A stretch of DNA of 64,000 nt from Agrobacterium tumefaciens (GCA_025560025.1 CP048486.1:1204501-1268500), one strand, 5' to 3'. Shown: positions 25,319 through 35,260, counted from the first letter of the stretch. Translations and numbers: made by a program. The notes: a model not told the origin generated them from the sequence alone.

Positions 25319-26248
25319 TCACGTCGTCTCCATGAAGGCATCGTCGAGAATGAGGAGCTTGCGCGCCTGCATGCGGGCATATTCCTCGTAAAAGCCCTGC
25401 GATATCCAGAGCGCCGAGCGACCCCGCCTTCCGCTCCAGCCGATGCCGCCGATCAGTTCGGCCGCCGCAAGCTTGCGGGCAACATGGGGGCGGGTAAGGG
25501 AGAGCGATTTTGCCAGTTCCGACACCGTCTTCACATCTGTCAGGTGCCTGCCCTGTTCCGTCGGCTTTTCCCAGTCTATCCCGGCGATCAGGCGATCCAT
25601 CAAAAGCCCGCCGGCGTCGAACCAGTTGAAGATGATGGAAAGTGGTCCGGGGCAGCGAACCTCGGGATTGGAGAGCAGCGCTTCCGTCACGCGGGGATGG
25701 ATGTGTGCGAGCATGGTTTTGGACTGTTTGATGAATCTGGAGGCCCTGAAACCTTCATCGATCAGGTCGAGTGCTTGAAAATGCACGTCGTACCAATGGG
25801 CAAGCATCGCCAGGGTCAGCTGCGAAGGCGCCACCCCGTCGGTTTTCTGTTCTCCGGATTTCACCTCTGTCGTCAGCCCGCGTTTCAGCGCCTCTTGAAA
25901 AAAGGCGTAAGCGACATCGTGGCTGGCGAGGCCATGGCGGAGCGCGAGACGGCCGAAATCTTCCCGCGTCAGGGCGGGCTCGCCCGCTCCGGTCTCGCAG
26001 ATGTCACATTTCTGAAAATACAGCGCCAGCAGCGCATGGCAAAGGAGCCTGCTCTGGCGCGTCGCAAAAAGCGCGGTCATGCCGGGCGAACCTTCATAAA
26101 GGGCGATGAAACTTCCGGAAAGCAGACGCAGTGCTGCCGTGAAGGAACTCGTCTGGAGCAACCGGTCGATTTCACAGGGCGGCGGGCTGCGGCGAAATGC
26201 GGTGGCGTCGGGCAGCCCGGAAATCGCGAAATCGAAAAAATTGGTCAT
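25319..26248 (-). CDS. Unclassified HTH regulator
   Basis: A 309-residue protein. Residues 230-280 look like a winged helix: VSELAKSLSLTRPHVARKLA then LIGGIGWSGRRGRSALWIS, like MarR/Lrp-type DNA-binding regions. The first 200 residues are helical with no recognised family; CDICETG contains two cysteines. ATG 26248 is chosen for GAGGAGCG 7 bases upstream. The gene lies between an AraC regulator and the copper operon, all on the same strand, and 89 bases from the copper operon start. A role in copper control is possible but unsupported by motif. Confidence 0.55.
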   Translation of the reverse strand: MTNFFDFAISGLPDATAFRRSPPPCEIDRLLQTSSFTAALRLLSGSFIALYEGSPGMTALFATRQSRLLCHALLALYFQKCDICETGAGEPALTREDFGRLALRHGLASHDVAYAFFQEALKRGLTTEVKSGEQKTDGVAPSQLTLAMLAHWYDVHFQALDLIDEGFRASRFIKQSKTMLAHIHPRVTEALLSNPEVRCPGPLSIIFNWFDAGGLLMDRLIAGIDWEKPTEQGRHLTDVKTVSELAKSLSLTRPHVARKLAAAELIGGIGWSGRRGRSALWISQGFYEEYARMQARKLLILDDAFMETT

Positions 26249-26344
26249 GGGAGCGCTCCTCAGATTGCCGGACGGGACTGCACGATCCATCGGCTTTACA
26301 GAGGTGGGGATGAGGCGTCTTCTCATTGCGCGCAGAGGTGAAAT

Positions 26345-27313
26345 TTAAGCGGTCGGCAGGCTCATCGCGCGTGCCTCGCCAGGTGTCATGCCAAAGGTGT
26401 TGCTGAACACCCGGTAGAAGGTGGCAAGGCTGTCAAAGCCGCAACCATAGGCGACCTGCGTTATTGGCAAAGCGGGAAATTCCAGCAGCAGGCGTCGCGC
26501 TTCCTCGATACGCATGGAGGAAAGCGTCCGGGAAAACGACAGTTCCGAGCCCTCGAAAACGACATGCAATTGCCGCAGCGAAATGCCCAGTTCCTTCGCC
26601 ACCGAGGCGGGTGTCAGGTTTTGCCGGGATTTTTTGTGCATCATGATGTCCTGGGCGGCATAACAAAGCCCGGTCCTCAGCGCGGCGCGCACTTCCGGCA
26701 TGGAGGGCGAAAGCCGCCCACGCACCGTCATGGCAAGCCGGGCGACATGCGCCACATCGCGTTCGGGGTCGATGAGCCTGCCGTTGTCGGCGTTCAGTGC
26801 ATTGAAAAGCGCTCGGAAGGGCCGGGAGAAGGCGGTATTGTCGCTATAACGCGTCGCAAACAGGTCATCGGCCGGTTGGCCAAGCATGACCTCGTAGTCG
26901 ACGGGAATCTTGAGCATCCTGTAGTGAAAAGCCGCCTCGCCGCCCGGTAACGCGTCATAGGGTAAATCCGAGTAATTGATGGTGATATCGCCACCGCTGA
27001 CGGCATGGACACGGTCTCTGCCGGTATGCAGCAGCCCCGAGCCCGTCACCTGCAGGCCGATGCAGAGGCTGTTGCCAGCAATGCGGGCTATATCCGCTTC
27101 CGTGCGGTTGACCCGGTAGGAGGAGGCGCGCATCTCGCTTACGACGGCGCCGGCAATGGCGCGCGCCTGAAACGACCCTCTGAAAGTGTGGCGACGATCC
27201 GGAGCAAGTTCGATCGTCACGCCGAACAGGCTTTTGCCGCGCACCTCGCGCCATTGGTCGAAGCGGTGCTCGGGCTGAAAGTCATCGGTTGCGAAACGGA
27301 TGATGGTGTTCGT
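26345..27313 (-). CDS. AraC-family transcriptional regulator, apparent ACG start
   Basis: A regulator of 322 residues if translation starts at 27313. The C-terminal AraC domain is clear: two HTH motifs, PASVAKELGISLRQLHVVFE and ITQVAYGCGFDSLATFYRVF, then FGMTPGEAR. The N-terminus has the AraC_binding_2 pattern RFDQWREV. The first ATG/GTG in frame is GTG 27244, which would remove that motif and has no ribosome-binding site. GGAGGAG lies 6 bases before an ACG at 27311-27313, exactly where a start is expected. So either ACG is used, or an ATG has mutated. Targets unknown. Confidence 0.75.
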   Translation of the reverse strand, partial: TNTIIRFATDDFQPEHRFDQWREVRGKSLFGVTIELAPDRRHTFRGSFQARAIAGAVVSEMRASSYRVNRTEADIARIAGNSLCIGLQVTGSGLLHTGRDRVHAVSGGDITINYSDLPYDALPGGEAAFHYRMLKIPVDYEVMLGQPADDLFATRYSDNTAFSRPFRALFNALNADNGRLIDPERDVAHVARLAMTVRGRLSPSMPEVRAALRTGLCYAAQDIMMHKKSRQNLTPASVAKELGISLRQLHVVFEGSELSFSRTLSSMRIEEARRLLLEFPALPITQVAYGCGFDSLATFYRVFSNTFGMTPGEARAMSLPTA

Positions 27314-27349
27314 GACTTGCTCCTCCCCGAAAATTCCTGTCCCGTTGGC

Positions 27350-27796
27350 TTATTTTTCCGCCGCGCGAAATTGAAGATGAACGAGCGGATAGGGCCGTTG
27401 TTGCCCATCGAGGTCGGAACGTCCCGTCGGCTCGAAACCGAGCCGACGATAAAAGCCCATCGCCTGTGCGTTCTGCTCATTCACATCGGTGGTCAGCGCC
27501 GGAGATGCAGCGAGCGCCGCCTGTACGAGCGCCCTTCCAATCCCTTTGCCATGCTGGTCCGGATCGATGAAAAGCGCCTCCATGTGGCCTTCATGCAGAA
27601 ACATGAAACCAAGGGGCTGATCGGATGCATCGACCGCGAGCGTCAAGGGGACCTGCGGCAGAAAAGCCGTCACTTCCTCCTCGATCGCGATGCGATCTGC
27701 CGGAAGAAGGAAGTCATGAGTGGCGTCGACGGCCCTGCGCCATATTTCAAGGATGCGGGCCATGTCGCGAGTGTCGGAAGAGCGAAGTGTAATCAT
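27350..27796 (-). CDS. yjaB: YjaB-like GNAT acetyltransferase
   Basis: A 148-residue GNAT protein that aligns along its length with E. coli YjaB as I remember it: IWRRAVDATHDFL, MEALFIDPDQHGKGIGRALV (acetyl-CoA binding, about 70-90), LTTDVNEQNAQAMGFYRRLG and PYPLVHL. YjaB binds acetyl-CoA; its acceptor is not established. ATG 27796 follows AAGGG. The gene shares its promoter region with the divergent bioB, though a functional link is not implied. Confidence 0.82.
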   Translation of the reverse strand: MITLRSSDTRDMARILEIWRRAVDATHDFLLPADRIAIEEEVTAFLPQVPLTLAVDASDQPLGFMFLHEGHMEALFIDPDQHGKGIGRALVQAALAASPALTTDVNEQNAQAMGFYRRLGFEPTGRSDLDGQQRPYPLVHLQFRAAEK

Positions 27797-27960
27797 GTCT
27801 TAACCCTTAGCAATTGCCAGCTTTTTGCGCCATGGGGGCGATTCTGATCTTTCTTAAAAAGTGGTTTCTCATCCTTTCGGTCGTTCTTAAGAAGCCCGGA
27901 GATCTGGCCGCGCCTGTCCCCCTCGATTCCTGCGGTCGACGATTTTTCAGAAAAAAGCGC

Positions 27961-27990
27961 TTGCAAAAGTCGCGTTAAAAAAAATAGATA
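27961..27990 (+). promoter_or_regulatory. Probable bioB promoter
   Basis: TTGCAA (27961-27966) and TAGATA (27985-27990) have an 18-base spacer, about 43 bases from the bioB ATG. The -10 lies inside the first BioR-like box, so repressor binding would block polymerase. Confidence 0.5.
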
Positions 27991-28010
27991 AAAAGAAGTT
28001 CTATCTATTT
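27982..28010. promoter_or_regulatory. Two BioR-like operators before bioB
   Basis: AAATAGATAA at 27982-27991 matches the BioR palindrome TTATAGATAA in 8 of 10 bases, and CTATCTATTT at 28001-28010 matches TTATCTATAA in 7 of 10. BioR is the GntR-type biotin repressor of alphaproteobacteria; tandem sites before the Agrobacterium bio operon are known. bioR itself is not in the window. Confidence 0.65.
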
Positions 28011-28032
28011 ATTTTAACCGGAGGGCCGTCAA

Positions 28033-29052
28033 ATGGATCAGATTGTTACGAAAATGGAGCCAAACACGGCACCGCCTCCGATGAATGGAGCAGATTCGTC
28101 GCTAGCAGAAGCTAAAATTATCTATAATTTACCGTTTAATGATCTCCTCTTCCAAGCGCAGCAGGTGCATCGCCGACATTTCGATGCCAACGCCATCCAG
28201 ATGAGCCGGCTTTTATCCATCAAGACAGGCGGCTGCCCGGAGGATTGCAGCTATTGCAGCCAGTCCGCCCGCAATCCGACCGGGCTGAAGGCCTCCAAGC
28301 TGATGGAGGTGGAACGGGTGCTGGCCGAGGCGCGCAAGGCGAAGGAAGGCGGCGCGACGCGGTATTGCATGGGCGCGGCATGGCGCAACCCCAAGGAGCG
28401 TGACATGGAGGCGGTCGTGGCCATGGTCGAAGGCGTGAAGGCGCTTGGCATGGAAACCTGCATGACGCTCGGCATGCTGACGCCGGAGCAATCCGAACGG
28501 CTCGCCGATGCCGGGCTCGATTATTACAATCACAACGTCGACACATCGGAACGGTTCTATTCGCAGATCATCACCACCCGCACTTTCGAGGACCGGCTGG
28601 AAACGCTCGCAAATGTCCGCGATGCCGGCATAAAGGTCTGCGCCGGCGGCATTCTCGGCATGGGGGAGACGGTCGATGACCGTATTTCGATGCTGGTGAC
28701 TCTCGCCAATCTGCCGGTTCCGCCGGAAAGCGTGCCGATCAACATGCTGATCCCAATCCCCGGCTCGAAGCTCGCCAATGCTGACCCGGTCGATCCGATC
28801 GATTTTGTCCGCACCATTGCGCTTGCGCGCATCCTCATGCCAACGTCGCATGTGCGGCTTTCCGCCGGGCGCACGGAAATGAGCGATGAGACACAGGCGC
28901 TCTGTTTTCTGGCCGGGGCGAATTCCATCTTCATCGGCGAGACGTTGCTGACGGCGGATAATCCGGGCGAAGATCACGATACGGCGCTGTTCCGGCGGCT
29001 GGGTCTGAAGCCGATGGAGCTGCAGCCTGCGGAGGCAGGAGGGTGCCGGTGA
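28033..29052 (+). CDS. bioB: Biotin synthase BioB
   Basis: A 339-residue radical-SAM enzyme that inserts sulfur into dethiobiotin. The 4Fe-4S/SAM motif is in [16 protein letters not shown] (C-x3-C-x2-C, about residues 66-75); [12 protein letters not shown] and [12 protein letters not shown] are standard BioB signatures, the latter with the arginine near the 2Fe-2S cluster. The N-terminal 28 residues are an unstructured extension relative to E. coli BioB. AGGAGG-like CCGGAGGG precedes ATG 28033. It is the first gene of the bioBFDAZ operon and overlaps bioF. A perfect TTATCTATAA lies within codons 29-32. Confidence 0.97.
   Translation: MDQIVTKMEPNTAPPPMNGADSSLAEAKIIYNLPFNDLLFQAQQVHRRHFDANAIQMSRLLSIKTGGCPEDCSYCSQSARNPTGLKASKLMEVERVLAEARKAKEGGATRYCMGAAWRNPKERDMEAVVAMVEGVKALGMETCMTLGMLTPEQSERLADAGLDYYNHNVDTSERFYSQIITTRTFEDRLETLANVRDAGIKVCAGGILGMGETVDDRISMLVTLANLPVPPESVPINMLIPIPGSKLANADPVDPIDFVRTIALARILMPTSHVRLSAGRTEMSDETQALCFLAGANSIFIGETLLTADNPGEDHDTALFRRLGLKPMELQPAEAGGCR
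28118..28127. promoter_or_regulatory. Perfect BioR box inside bioB
   Basis: TTATCTATAA, 10 of 10 to the published BioR palindrome, lies about 85 bases into bioB, over codons for I-I-Y-N. It matches better than either upstream box. It could be a downstream operator; chance is possible since the encoded residues are unremarkable. Confidence 0.45.
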
Positions 29053-30191
29053 CCGTTTCGGCGCTCTCTCCTTATGAAGCGAAGCTTGCCGGCCTGCATC
29101 GCAAATCGCGGCTGCGCGCGCTCGCCCCTCTGGAGGGGGTCGACTTCACCTCGAACGATTATCTCGGGCTTGCCGATGCGCCCCGGCTGAAGGCGGCGAT
29201 TGCCGCCGCCATCGAAAGAGGCGTGCCTGTTGGTGCCGGTGGCTCGCGGCTGCTGCGCGGCAACCACCCGGAACATCAGGCGCTGGAAGCGGAGGCGGCG
29301 ATGTTCTTCGGTTCCGAAAGAATGATCTATTTCGGCAGTGGATTTGCCGCCAATGTCGCGCTTTTCTCTGCCTTGCCGCTTCGGGACGATCTCGTGCTTC
29401 ACGATGAACTGATCCATGCCAGCGTGCATGATGGTATTGCGGCGGGCAAGGCGAAGGCTGTCGCCGTGTCGCATAATCAGGTCGAGGCATTTGAGCGGGA
29501 AATAAACCGCTGGCGTCAGGCGGGCGGCAGGGGCCGCCCATGGATCGCGGTGGAAAGCCTCTACTCGATGGATGGAGACCGTGCGCCGGTTGGGGCCCTT
29601 GCCAATCTTGCCGAGCGGCACGGCGGCTTCCTCGTCGTTGATGAAGCGCATGCCACCGGCATTTTCGGATCCGGCGGGCGTGGCTTTGCTGCCGAACTGG
29701 AAGGTCGGGGCAATGTCGTGGCGCTGCATACCTGCGGCAAGGCGCTTGGCCTTTCCGGCGCGCTTCTGAGCCTGCCTGCGGTTCTTGCCGATTACCTCAC
29801 CAACCGCGCCCGCGGTTTCATCTACTCGACAGCGCCGTCCCCGCTGATGGCCGCAGCCGTGCGTGAGGCGTTGCATATCGTTGCCGACGAGACCTGGCGG
29901 CGGACACGGCTGGAGGAATTGGTAAACTTCGCCGGTGAAGAATTGCACGTCCGACTTGGTATGGCACCCAGCGGCTCGCAGATATTGCCTGTCTTGATCG
30001 GTGACAATGCCCGTGCGCTGAGGATCGCTGCGCGTCTGCGTAATGGCGGTTTCGATGTACGTGCGATCCGCCCGCCGACTGTACCGGAAGGCACGGCGCG
30101 CCTGCGCATATCGATCACGCTCAATGTGGATGAAAGTCAGATCGCGGACATGATCGGGCTGCTCGCCGCTATTACGGAGGAGGAGCGATGA
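29049..30191 (+). CDS. bioF: 8-Amino-7-oxononanoate synthase BioF
   Basis: A 380-residue PLP enzyme condensing pimeloyl-ACP with alanine. [37 protein letters not shown] and [14 protein letters not shown] (PLP lysine in the last) identify BioF. GTG 29049 is preferred over 29043 because AGGAGG then stands 5-6 bases upstream; GTG overlaps the bioB stop (GTGA). Second gene of the operon. Confidence 0.95.
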   Translation: MTVSALSPYEAKLAGLHRKSRLRALAPLEGVDFTSNDYLGLADAPRLKAAIAAAIERGVPVGAGGSRLLRGNHPEHQALEAEAAMFFGSERMIYFGSGFAANVALFSALPLRDDLVLHDELIHASVHDGIAAGKAKAVAVSHNQVEAFEREINRWRQAGGRGRPWIAVESLYSMDGDRAPVGALANLAERHGGFLVVDEAHATGIFGSGGRGFAAELEGRGNVVALHTCGKALGLSGALLSLPAVLADYLTNRARGFIYSTAPSPLMAAAVREALHIVADETWRRTRLEELVNFAGEELHVRLGMAPSGSQILPVLIGDNARALRIAARLRNGGFDVRAIRPPTVPEGTARLRISITLNVDESQIADMIGLLAAITEEER

Positions 30192-30826
30192 GCCCTCGTT
30201 TCGTCGTTTCCGGCACCGATACAGGTATCGGCAAGACGGTCTTTTCGGCAGCGCTTGCCCACGCCCTGCAAGCGTATTACTGGAAGCCCGTGCAATCCGG
30301 GCTGGAGGAAGAAACCGACAGTGAGGTTGTGGAACGGCTGGGCGGCGTGCCCCGCGCGCGCATCCTGCCGGAAAGCTATCGTCTGAAAATGCCTGCCTCC
30401 CCGCATCTTTCGGCCCGCCTTGAAAATGTGACGATCGATCCCGAACGTCTGTTTCCGCCGCGGACGGACGGACCGCTGGTGATCGAAGGGGCGGGCGGCC
30501 TGCTGGTGCCGCTCACCGACACATTATTGTTTGCCGATATCTTCGCCCGCTGGCAAACTCCGCTGATCCTGTGCACCAGGACGTCACTTGGCACCATCAA
30601 CCACACGCTGCTGTCGCTTGAGGCGCTGCGGCAACGCGCTATTCCGGTACACGGCGTGGTGTTCATCGGTGACGAGAACCGGGAAAATCAGCGCATCATC
30701 GCCGATATCGGCAGGGTTCGTTCGCTTGGCCGGTTGCCTCATCTGTCGGCGATGAGTGCGGACGCGCTCCACCAAACATTCGCTCAACAATTTGATCTCG
30801 CTGATTTTCTGGAGGTGCCGGCATGA
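30188..30826 (+). CDS. bioD: Dethiobiotin synthetase BioD
   Basis: A 212-residue ATP-dependent carboxylase that closes the ureido ring of dethiobiotin. The P-loop-like [20 protein letters not shown] at the N-terminus, YWKPVQSG (catalytic lysine) and [12 protein letters not shown] are typical. Start and stop overlap bioF and bioA by 4 bases each, indicating coupled translation. Confidence 0.95.
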   Translation: MSPRFVVSGTDTGIGKTVFSAALAHALQAYYWKPVQSGLEEETDSEVVERLGGVPRARILPESYRLKMPASPHLSARLENVTIDPERLFPPRTDGPLVIEGAGGLLVPLTDTLLFADIFARWQTPLILCTRTSLGTINHTLLSLEALRQRAIPVHGVVFIGDENRENQRIIADIGRVRSLGRLPHLSAMSADALHQTFAQQFDLADFLEVPA

Positions 30827-32118
30827 GCCGTTCCCCTGTCTGGCACCCCTTTACCCAGCATGGGCTGGAACCGCCGATGAAACGCATCGTCTCGGCGGAG
30901 GGCGCCTATCTGGTCGATGAGAACGGCAAGCGGCTGTTCGATGCCATTTCATCCTGGTGGGTCATCACCCACGGCCACCGGCACCCCGCGATCATGGCAG
31001 CCATTCGCGCGGCGACCGAGGCCTTCGACCAGATCATCTTCGCCGAATTTTCCCACGAACCGGCAGAAACGCTGGCCAAAGGGCTGATCGAACTTGCCCC
31101 CGCCGGGTTGGAACATGTGTTTTATTCCGATAGCGGCTCGACCTCGGTGGAAGTCGCGCTGAAAATGGCGCTCGGTTATTTTCATAACCGCGGTGAAAAG
31201 CGCGACCGCATCGTGGTCATGGAGCACGGCTACCATGGCGATACGATCGGCACCATGTCGACGGGCGAGCGCGGCGTTTTTAATGCCGCTTATGAACCGC
31301 TGCTTTTCGGCGTCGACAGGCTCGTTTTTCCGGAGGTAGGGCGCGAGCAGGAGACGCTCGACATGTTCGAGAGCTTCTGCCGTTCGGGCCGTATCGCCGC
31401 TTTGTTGATCGAGCCGCTGGTTCTCGGCGCCGGTGGCATGAAGATTTATGGTGCGGATGTTCTGGCCGGGTTGAAACAGATCGCTGAGCGCCACGGCTGC
31501 CTGCTCATCGCCGATGAGGTGATGACGGGCTGGGGCCGAACCGGAAGCATGTTCGCCTGCGAGCAGGCCAGGATTTCGCCGGATATTCTGTGCACCTCCA
31601 AGGGGCTTACGGGCGGTTCTCTGCCGCTTGCGGCAACGCTGTGCAGCGGCGACATCTTCGATGCGCATTTTTCAACCGACCGCCGCAAGACTTTTTTCCA
31701 TTCCAGTTCCTATACCGCCAATCCGATCGCCTGTGCTGCTGCCGTCGCTAATCTGCAGGTCTGGTGCAATGAGCCGGTGGCGCAGCGCATCGGGCAATTG
31801 CAGGAAACCTTACATACTGAACTCGGACGATTTGAAGGGGACGGGCGTTTCGGCAACATCCGCCAGGCGGGAACCATAGCGGCTCTTGACCTCAACGTGC
31901 CTGCTGGCGGTTATCTCGCCGAAGCTGGTCCTCGCATGCGGCAATTGTTCCGCGAGCGCGGGCTGATCATCCGCCCGCTCGGAAACGTCATCTATCTGAT
32001 GCCGCCCTATTGCACGACGGCTGACGACCTGACCTACGCCTTTGACGCCATCGATGAAGTGGCCTCGATCGTGACTGACGCCGCTCCGGCCAAATCGCGC
32101 GCCACTGGGACCGCGTGA
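30823..32118 (+). CDS. bioA: Adenosylmethionine-8-amino-7-oxononanoate aminotransferase BioA
   Basis: A 431-residue class III aminotransferase that uses SAM as amino donor to make DAPA. The substrate-site region [17 protein letters not shown] (about 40-56), [36 protein letters not shown] and [19 protein letters not shown] (PLP lysine) are diagnostic. Overlaps bioD by 4 bases; 42 bases before bioZ. Confidence 0.95.
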   Translation: MSRSPVWHPFTQHGLEPPMKRIVSAEGAYLVDENGKRLFDAISSWWVITHGHRHPAIMAAIRAATEAFDQIIFAEFSHEPAETLAKGLIELAPAGLEHVFYSDSGSTSVEVALKMALGYFHNRGEKRDRIVVMEHGYHGDTIGTMSTGERGVFNAAYEPLLFGVDRLVFPEVGREQETLDMFESFCRSGRIAALLIEPLVLGAGGMKIYGADVLAGLKQIAERHGCLLIADEVMTGWGRTGSMFACEQARISPDILCTSKGLTGGSLPLAATLCSGDIFDAHFSTDRRKTFFHSSSYTANPIACAAAVANLQVWCNEPVAQRIGQLQETLHTELGRFEGDGRFGNIRQAGTIAALDLNVPAGGYLAEAGPRMRQLFRERGLIIRPLGNVIYLMPPYCTTADDLTYAFDAIDEVASIVTDAAPAKSRATGTA

Positions 32119-32160
32119 ACCAGACATCCGCATTTTCCAAGAGCTCGGAAAGGCCTGACA

Positions 32161-33147
32161 ATGCAGACACGTTCTTCCCGCATGGCCGGTTTCGGACATG
32201 CCGTCCCCGCGCGATGCGTCGGCAATGCCGAAATAGAAGCGCGTCTTGGGCTGGACGCCGGCTGGATCGAGCGGCGGACGGGTATCCGCACGCGTTATTG
32301 GGCCGGAGAGGGCGATACGTTAAGCGGGCTTGCGGAAAGAGCCGGCCGTTTGGCGCTGGAAGACGCCAAGATCGGCTCTGACGATATTGCGCTGACATTG
32401 CTGGCAACCTCGACACCGGACCATCTTCTCCCGCCTTCCGCACCGCTGCTTGCCCATCGCCTCGGCCTGACACGCTCCGGCGCTATCGATCTTGCCGGGG
32501 CCTGTTCCGGTTTTCTTTATGCGCTCACCCTCGCGGATGGTTTTGTCCGCACCCATGGCCGTGCGGTACTCGTCGTCGCCGCCAATATTTTGAGCCGCCG
32601 CATCAATCCGGCGGAAAGGGCGAGTGCCGTTCTATTCGCCGATGCCGCCGGGGCCGTTGTGGTTGCCCCGTGCCGGGACGCTGAGCGTGGCCTCCTCTCC
32701 GCCGGTCTCGTTTCCGATGGCAGCGGCTACGACCTTATCCAGATAGGGGCCGGCGGCAGCAGCCAGCCTTTCTCCCTTGATATGCCGATTGAAGAGACGC
32801 TGATGACGATGCGGGATGGGCGCGAAGTCTTTTCCCGCGCCGTCGCGTTGATGACGCAGACCTCACAGCAGGTGCTGCAACAGGCCGGTATAAAAACTGC
32901 CAATATCGACCGCTTTGTTCCACATCAGGCCAATGCCCGTATGTTCGACGCCGTCTGCGGCAATCTCGGCATTGACCGGCAAAAGACGGTGCGCACGGTC
33001 GAGACTTTCGGTAATTCGTCTGCCGCCACCATTCCGCTTTCGCTTTCGGTTGCCAATGCTGAAAGACGCTTCGTTGAGGGAGAGACGCTGTTATTGACTG
33101 CGGCAGGGGCGGGCCTGACCGGAGGTGCAGTGATTTATCGAGTTTAA
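32161..33147 (+). CDS. bioZ: BioZ, FabH-like 3-ketoacyl-ACP synthase for pimeloyl precursor
   Basis: A 328-residue KAS III enzyme. The Cys-His-Asn triad is visible in [13 protein letters not shown] (Cys about 115), [12 protein letters not shown] and [13 protein letters not shown]. Work in Agrobacterium (Hu and Cronan) showed that BioZ condenses glutaryl-CoA with malonyl-ACP to start pimeloyl-ACP synthesis, replacing BioC/BioH. Its place at the end of bioBFDA separates it from housekeeping FabH. AAAGG lies upstream of ATG 32161. This completes a biotin route from lysine-derived glutaryl-CoA. Confidence 0.92.
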   Translation: MQTRSSRMAGFGHAVPARCVGNAEIEARLGLDAGWIERRTGIRTRYWAGEGDTLSGLAERAGRLALEDAKIGSDDIALTLLATSTPDHLLPPSAPLLAHRLGLTRSGAIDLAGACSGFLYALTLADGFVRTHGRAVLVVAANILSRRINPAERASAVLFADAAGAVVVAPCRDAERGLLSAGLVSDGSGYDLIQIGAGGSSQPFSLDMPIEETLMTMRDGREVFSRAVALMTQTSQQVLQQAGIKTANIDRFVPHQANARMFDAVCGNLGIDRQKTVRTVETFGNSSAATIPLSLSVANAERRFVEGETLLLTAAGAGLTGGAVIYRV

Positions 33148-33163
33148 GCCAACTCACAAAACG

Positions 33164-33191
33164 GCAGGCCTCATCGCGTGAACGGGCCTGC
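33164..33191 (+). terminator. Hairpin after bioZ
   Basis: GCAGGCC/GGCCTGC, 7 bp with a 14-base loop, 17 bases past bioZ. No T-run follows, so it is a weak candidate for the bio operon transcript end. Confidence 0.3.
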
Positions 33192-33252
33192 GCATGTCAT
33201 TGCGGCCCCGCCGCTTTTCGTCATAGTCTCAAAGCAAACCGGGAGGCTGCCA

Positions 33253-33447
33253 TTGAACCTCGATGAAAAAGAAAATGATGCAACACAGCCAAGACGCTCG
33301 ATCTGGCCTTGGCTGCTGCTGGCGGTTCTGACGCTTTTGGCCATTTACGCCTATTCAGAAGTGACATCGATGATCGATGATACCGTCAGGCTCTGGAACG
33401 ACCTTGTGCAACTATTCTGGTGGATTGTCCCGGACCAGTCGTCTTGA
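33253..33447 (+). CDS. Small single-pass membrane protein
   Basis: A 64-residue protein if TTG 33253 is used, with GGGAGG 6 bases upstream. The N-terminus is charged (LDEKENDATQPRR), followed by one membrane helix (WPWLLLAVLTLLAIYAY) and an aromatic, amphipathic tail (LWNDLVQLFWWIV). An upstream GTG (33178) is possible but has no ribosome-binding site and falls in the hairpin after bioZ. No family recognised and no link to biotin evident. Confidence 0.55.
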   Translation: MNLDEKENDATQPRRSIWPWLLLAVLTLLAIYAYSEVTSMIDDTVRLWNDLVQLFWWIVPDQSS

Positions 33448-33565
33448 TGCGAGACCGAAGCGCCGTATGGCGGCTGACAATAGGAGCAATGCAGCGCAAT
33501 CTGAAAAGCCGGACATGTCGGCATTTCGTTCCGCATAATCATTTGATTTTATATGAGAAGATGGT

Positions 33566-33639
33566 TGGCTGGGGAACCTGGATTCGAACCAAGATCGACG
33601 GAGTCAGAGTCCGCTGTTCTACCATTGAACTATTCCCCA
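33566..33639 (-). tRNA. tRNA-Gln (anticodon CTG)
   Basis: A complete 74-base tRNA with encoded CCA on the minus strand: acceptor TGGGGAA pairs with TTCCCCA, anticodon stem GCGGA/TCCGT encloses loop CTCTGAC (anticodon CTG, U33 and A37), and the T arm carries GGTTCGAATCC. The discriminator base is G. It reads CAG codons. Confidence 0.95.
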
Positions 33640-33762
33640 AAAGCCTGAAGCGCTTCGGCGCGTTCGCTTTGGTGGGTCGTCATATAGATGATTTATTCAG
33701 GGGCGCAAGTCGAAAAAATCGAAAAATGCGTTTTCACTGTTCTTTTGCGTTTCGTCTGCGGG

Positions 33763-34200
33763 TCAGAGCCGCGCGCGGGTCGAGCGCGGGGTGGAGAGCA
33801 GAATGCTTGTCTCGCTGCCCGTGATGCCGGGTACGAGACGGATGCGGCGCAGCACGGCGTCGAAATCGCTGAGCGTTGCGGCATTGAGTTCCAGGATAAG
33901 GTCCCAGCGCCCGTTTGTGGTGTGGATTTCGGATATTTCCGGGAAACCGCCAAGCGTGCGGATGACGCGGTCCGTCACATGGCCTTCAATTTCGATCATC
34001 ATGATGCCGCGGATCGCGGCTTCCACCGCATCGGCACGCAGGATGACGGTGTAGCCGATGATGGTGCCGTCATTTTCCATTTTTTCGATATGTGACCGCA
34101 CCGTCGCGCGCGAGGTTTCCGTTTCGATGGCCAGATCGGAAATGCTGCGCCGGCCGTTGTGCCGCAAAAGGGTTACGAGCCGCTCGTCGAGGATATCCAT
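33763..34200 (-). CDS. Lrp/AsnC-family regulator of arginine catabolism
   Basis: A 145-residue protein: N-terminal HTH (LVTLLRHNGRRSISDLAIET, then RATVRSHIEKMENDGTIIGY, residues 8-50) and a C-terminal RAM ligand domain (TTNGRWDLILELNAATLSDF). It is divergent from arginase across 128 bases. Lrp/AsnC proteins commonly activate adjacent arginase genes in response to arginine or ornithine, so control of arcA-ocd is likely though not shown. Confidence 0.87.
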   Translation of the reverse strand: MDILDERLVTLLRHNGRRSISDLAIETETSRATVRSHIEKMENDGTIIGYTVILRADAVEAAIRGIMMIEIEGHVTDRVIRTLGGFPEISEIHTTNGRWDLILELNAATLSDFDAVLRRIRLVPGITGSETSILLSTPRSTRARL

Positions 34201-34328
34201 TAATAGTCACTCTGATAAATAGATTTTACCAAACTGGTAGCCTATTTCAATAATATTGCCAATATTTGATGTTCATTCCGCCATGTCTCTGTGATCTAGT
34301 AGGGTTCTGTTGAAAAGCGAGGGTTCAA

Positions 34329-35249
34329 ATGGATATCAGGCTGATTGGTGCGCCGTTGCAGATAGGTGCCGGGCAATTGGGATGTGAGATGGGGCCGAGT
34401 GCCTATCGCATTGCCGGTCTTACGCGCGCCCTTGAGGATCTGGGCCATCGGGTGGTCGATACCGGCAATGTGACGCCGGCGCCCCTCAAGGAATTTTCCC
34501 ACCCCAATCCGGCGGTGCATCACCTCTCCGAGACGGTGGCCTGGACGGAGGCGCTGACGGAGGCGGCCTACCGCGAAAGCGATGGCGCATTGCCGATCTT
34601 TCTCGGTGGCGACCACGCGATTTCGGCGGGAACCGTTGCCGGCATGGCGCGCCGCGTCGCGGAAAATGGGCGTCCGTTTTTCGTGCTCTGGCTCGATGCC
34701 CATACCGACTATCACACGCTGGAGACAACGCGCAGCGGTAACCTGCATGGCACACCGGTCGCCTACTTCAGCGGGCGTGACGGGTTCGCGGGCTATTTTC
34801 CGCCCCTTTCCCATGCGGTTCCCGAAGAGAATATTGGCATGATCGGTATTCGCAGCGTTGATCCGGCCGAGAGGGCCGCTCTGGAAGAGAGTGGCATTAC
34901 TGTTCACGATATGCGCTCGATAGACGAACACGGCGTCGCCGTCCTGCTGCGGGCATTCCTGGCGCGGGTTCAAGAGGCAAACGGCCTCCTGCATGTCAGT
35001 CTCGATGTCGATTTCCTCGAACCGTCGATCGCGCCTGCGGTCGGCACCACGGTTCCGGGCGGGGCGACGTTCCGGGAGGCGCATCTGGTGATGGAAATGC
35101 TGCATGATAGCGGGCTGGTCTGCAGCCTCGATCTGGTGGAGCTTAATCCTTTCCTCGATGAGCGCGGCAGAACCGCGACCCTGATGGTCGATCTTGCCGC
35201 CAGCCTGTTGGGCAAGCGGGTCATGGATCGCCCGACACGGGCTGGCTGA
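34329..35249 (+). CDS. arcA: Arginase
   Basis: A 306-residue ureohydrolase converting arginine to ornithine and urea in the cytosol. Metal ligands appear in PIFLGGDHAISAGTVAGMA, VLWLDAHTDYHTLETT (DAHTD) and LLHVSLDVDFLEPSIAPAVG (DVD). Length is normal. It is followed 11 bases later by ornithine cyclodeaminase; together they turn arginine into proline, the route Agrobacterium uses for arginine and opine-derived ornithine. The symbol follows Agrobacterium usage (rocF elsewhere). Confidence 0.93.
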   Translation: MDIRLIGAPLQIGAGQLGCEMGPSAYRIAGLTRALEDLGHRVVDTGNVTPAPLKEFSHPNPAVHHLSETVAWTEALTEAAYRESDGALPIFLGGDHAISAGTVAGMARRVAENGRPFFVLWLDAHTDYHTLETTRSGNLHGTPVAYFSGRDGFAGYFPPLSHAVPEENIGMIGIRSVDPAERAALEESGITVHDMRSIDEHGVAVLLRAFLARVQEANGLLHVSLDVDFLEPSIAPAVGTTVPGGATFREAHLVMEMLHDSGLVCSLDLVELNPFLDERGRTATLMVDLAASLLGKRVMDRPTRAG

Positions 35250-35260
35250 GGGAGGGACCG

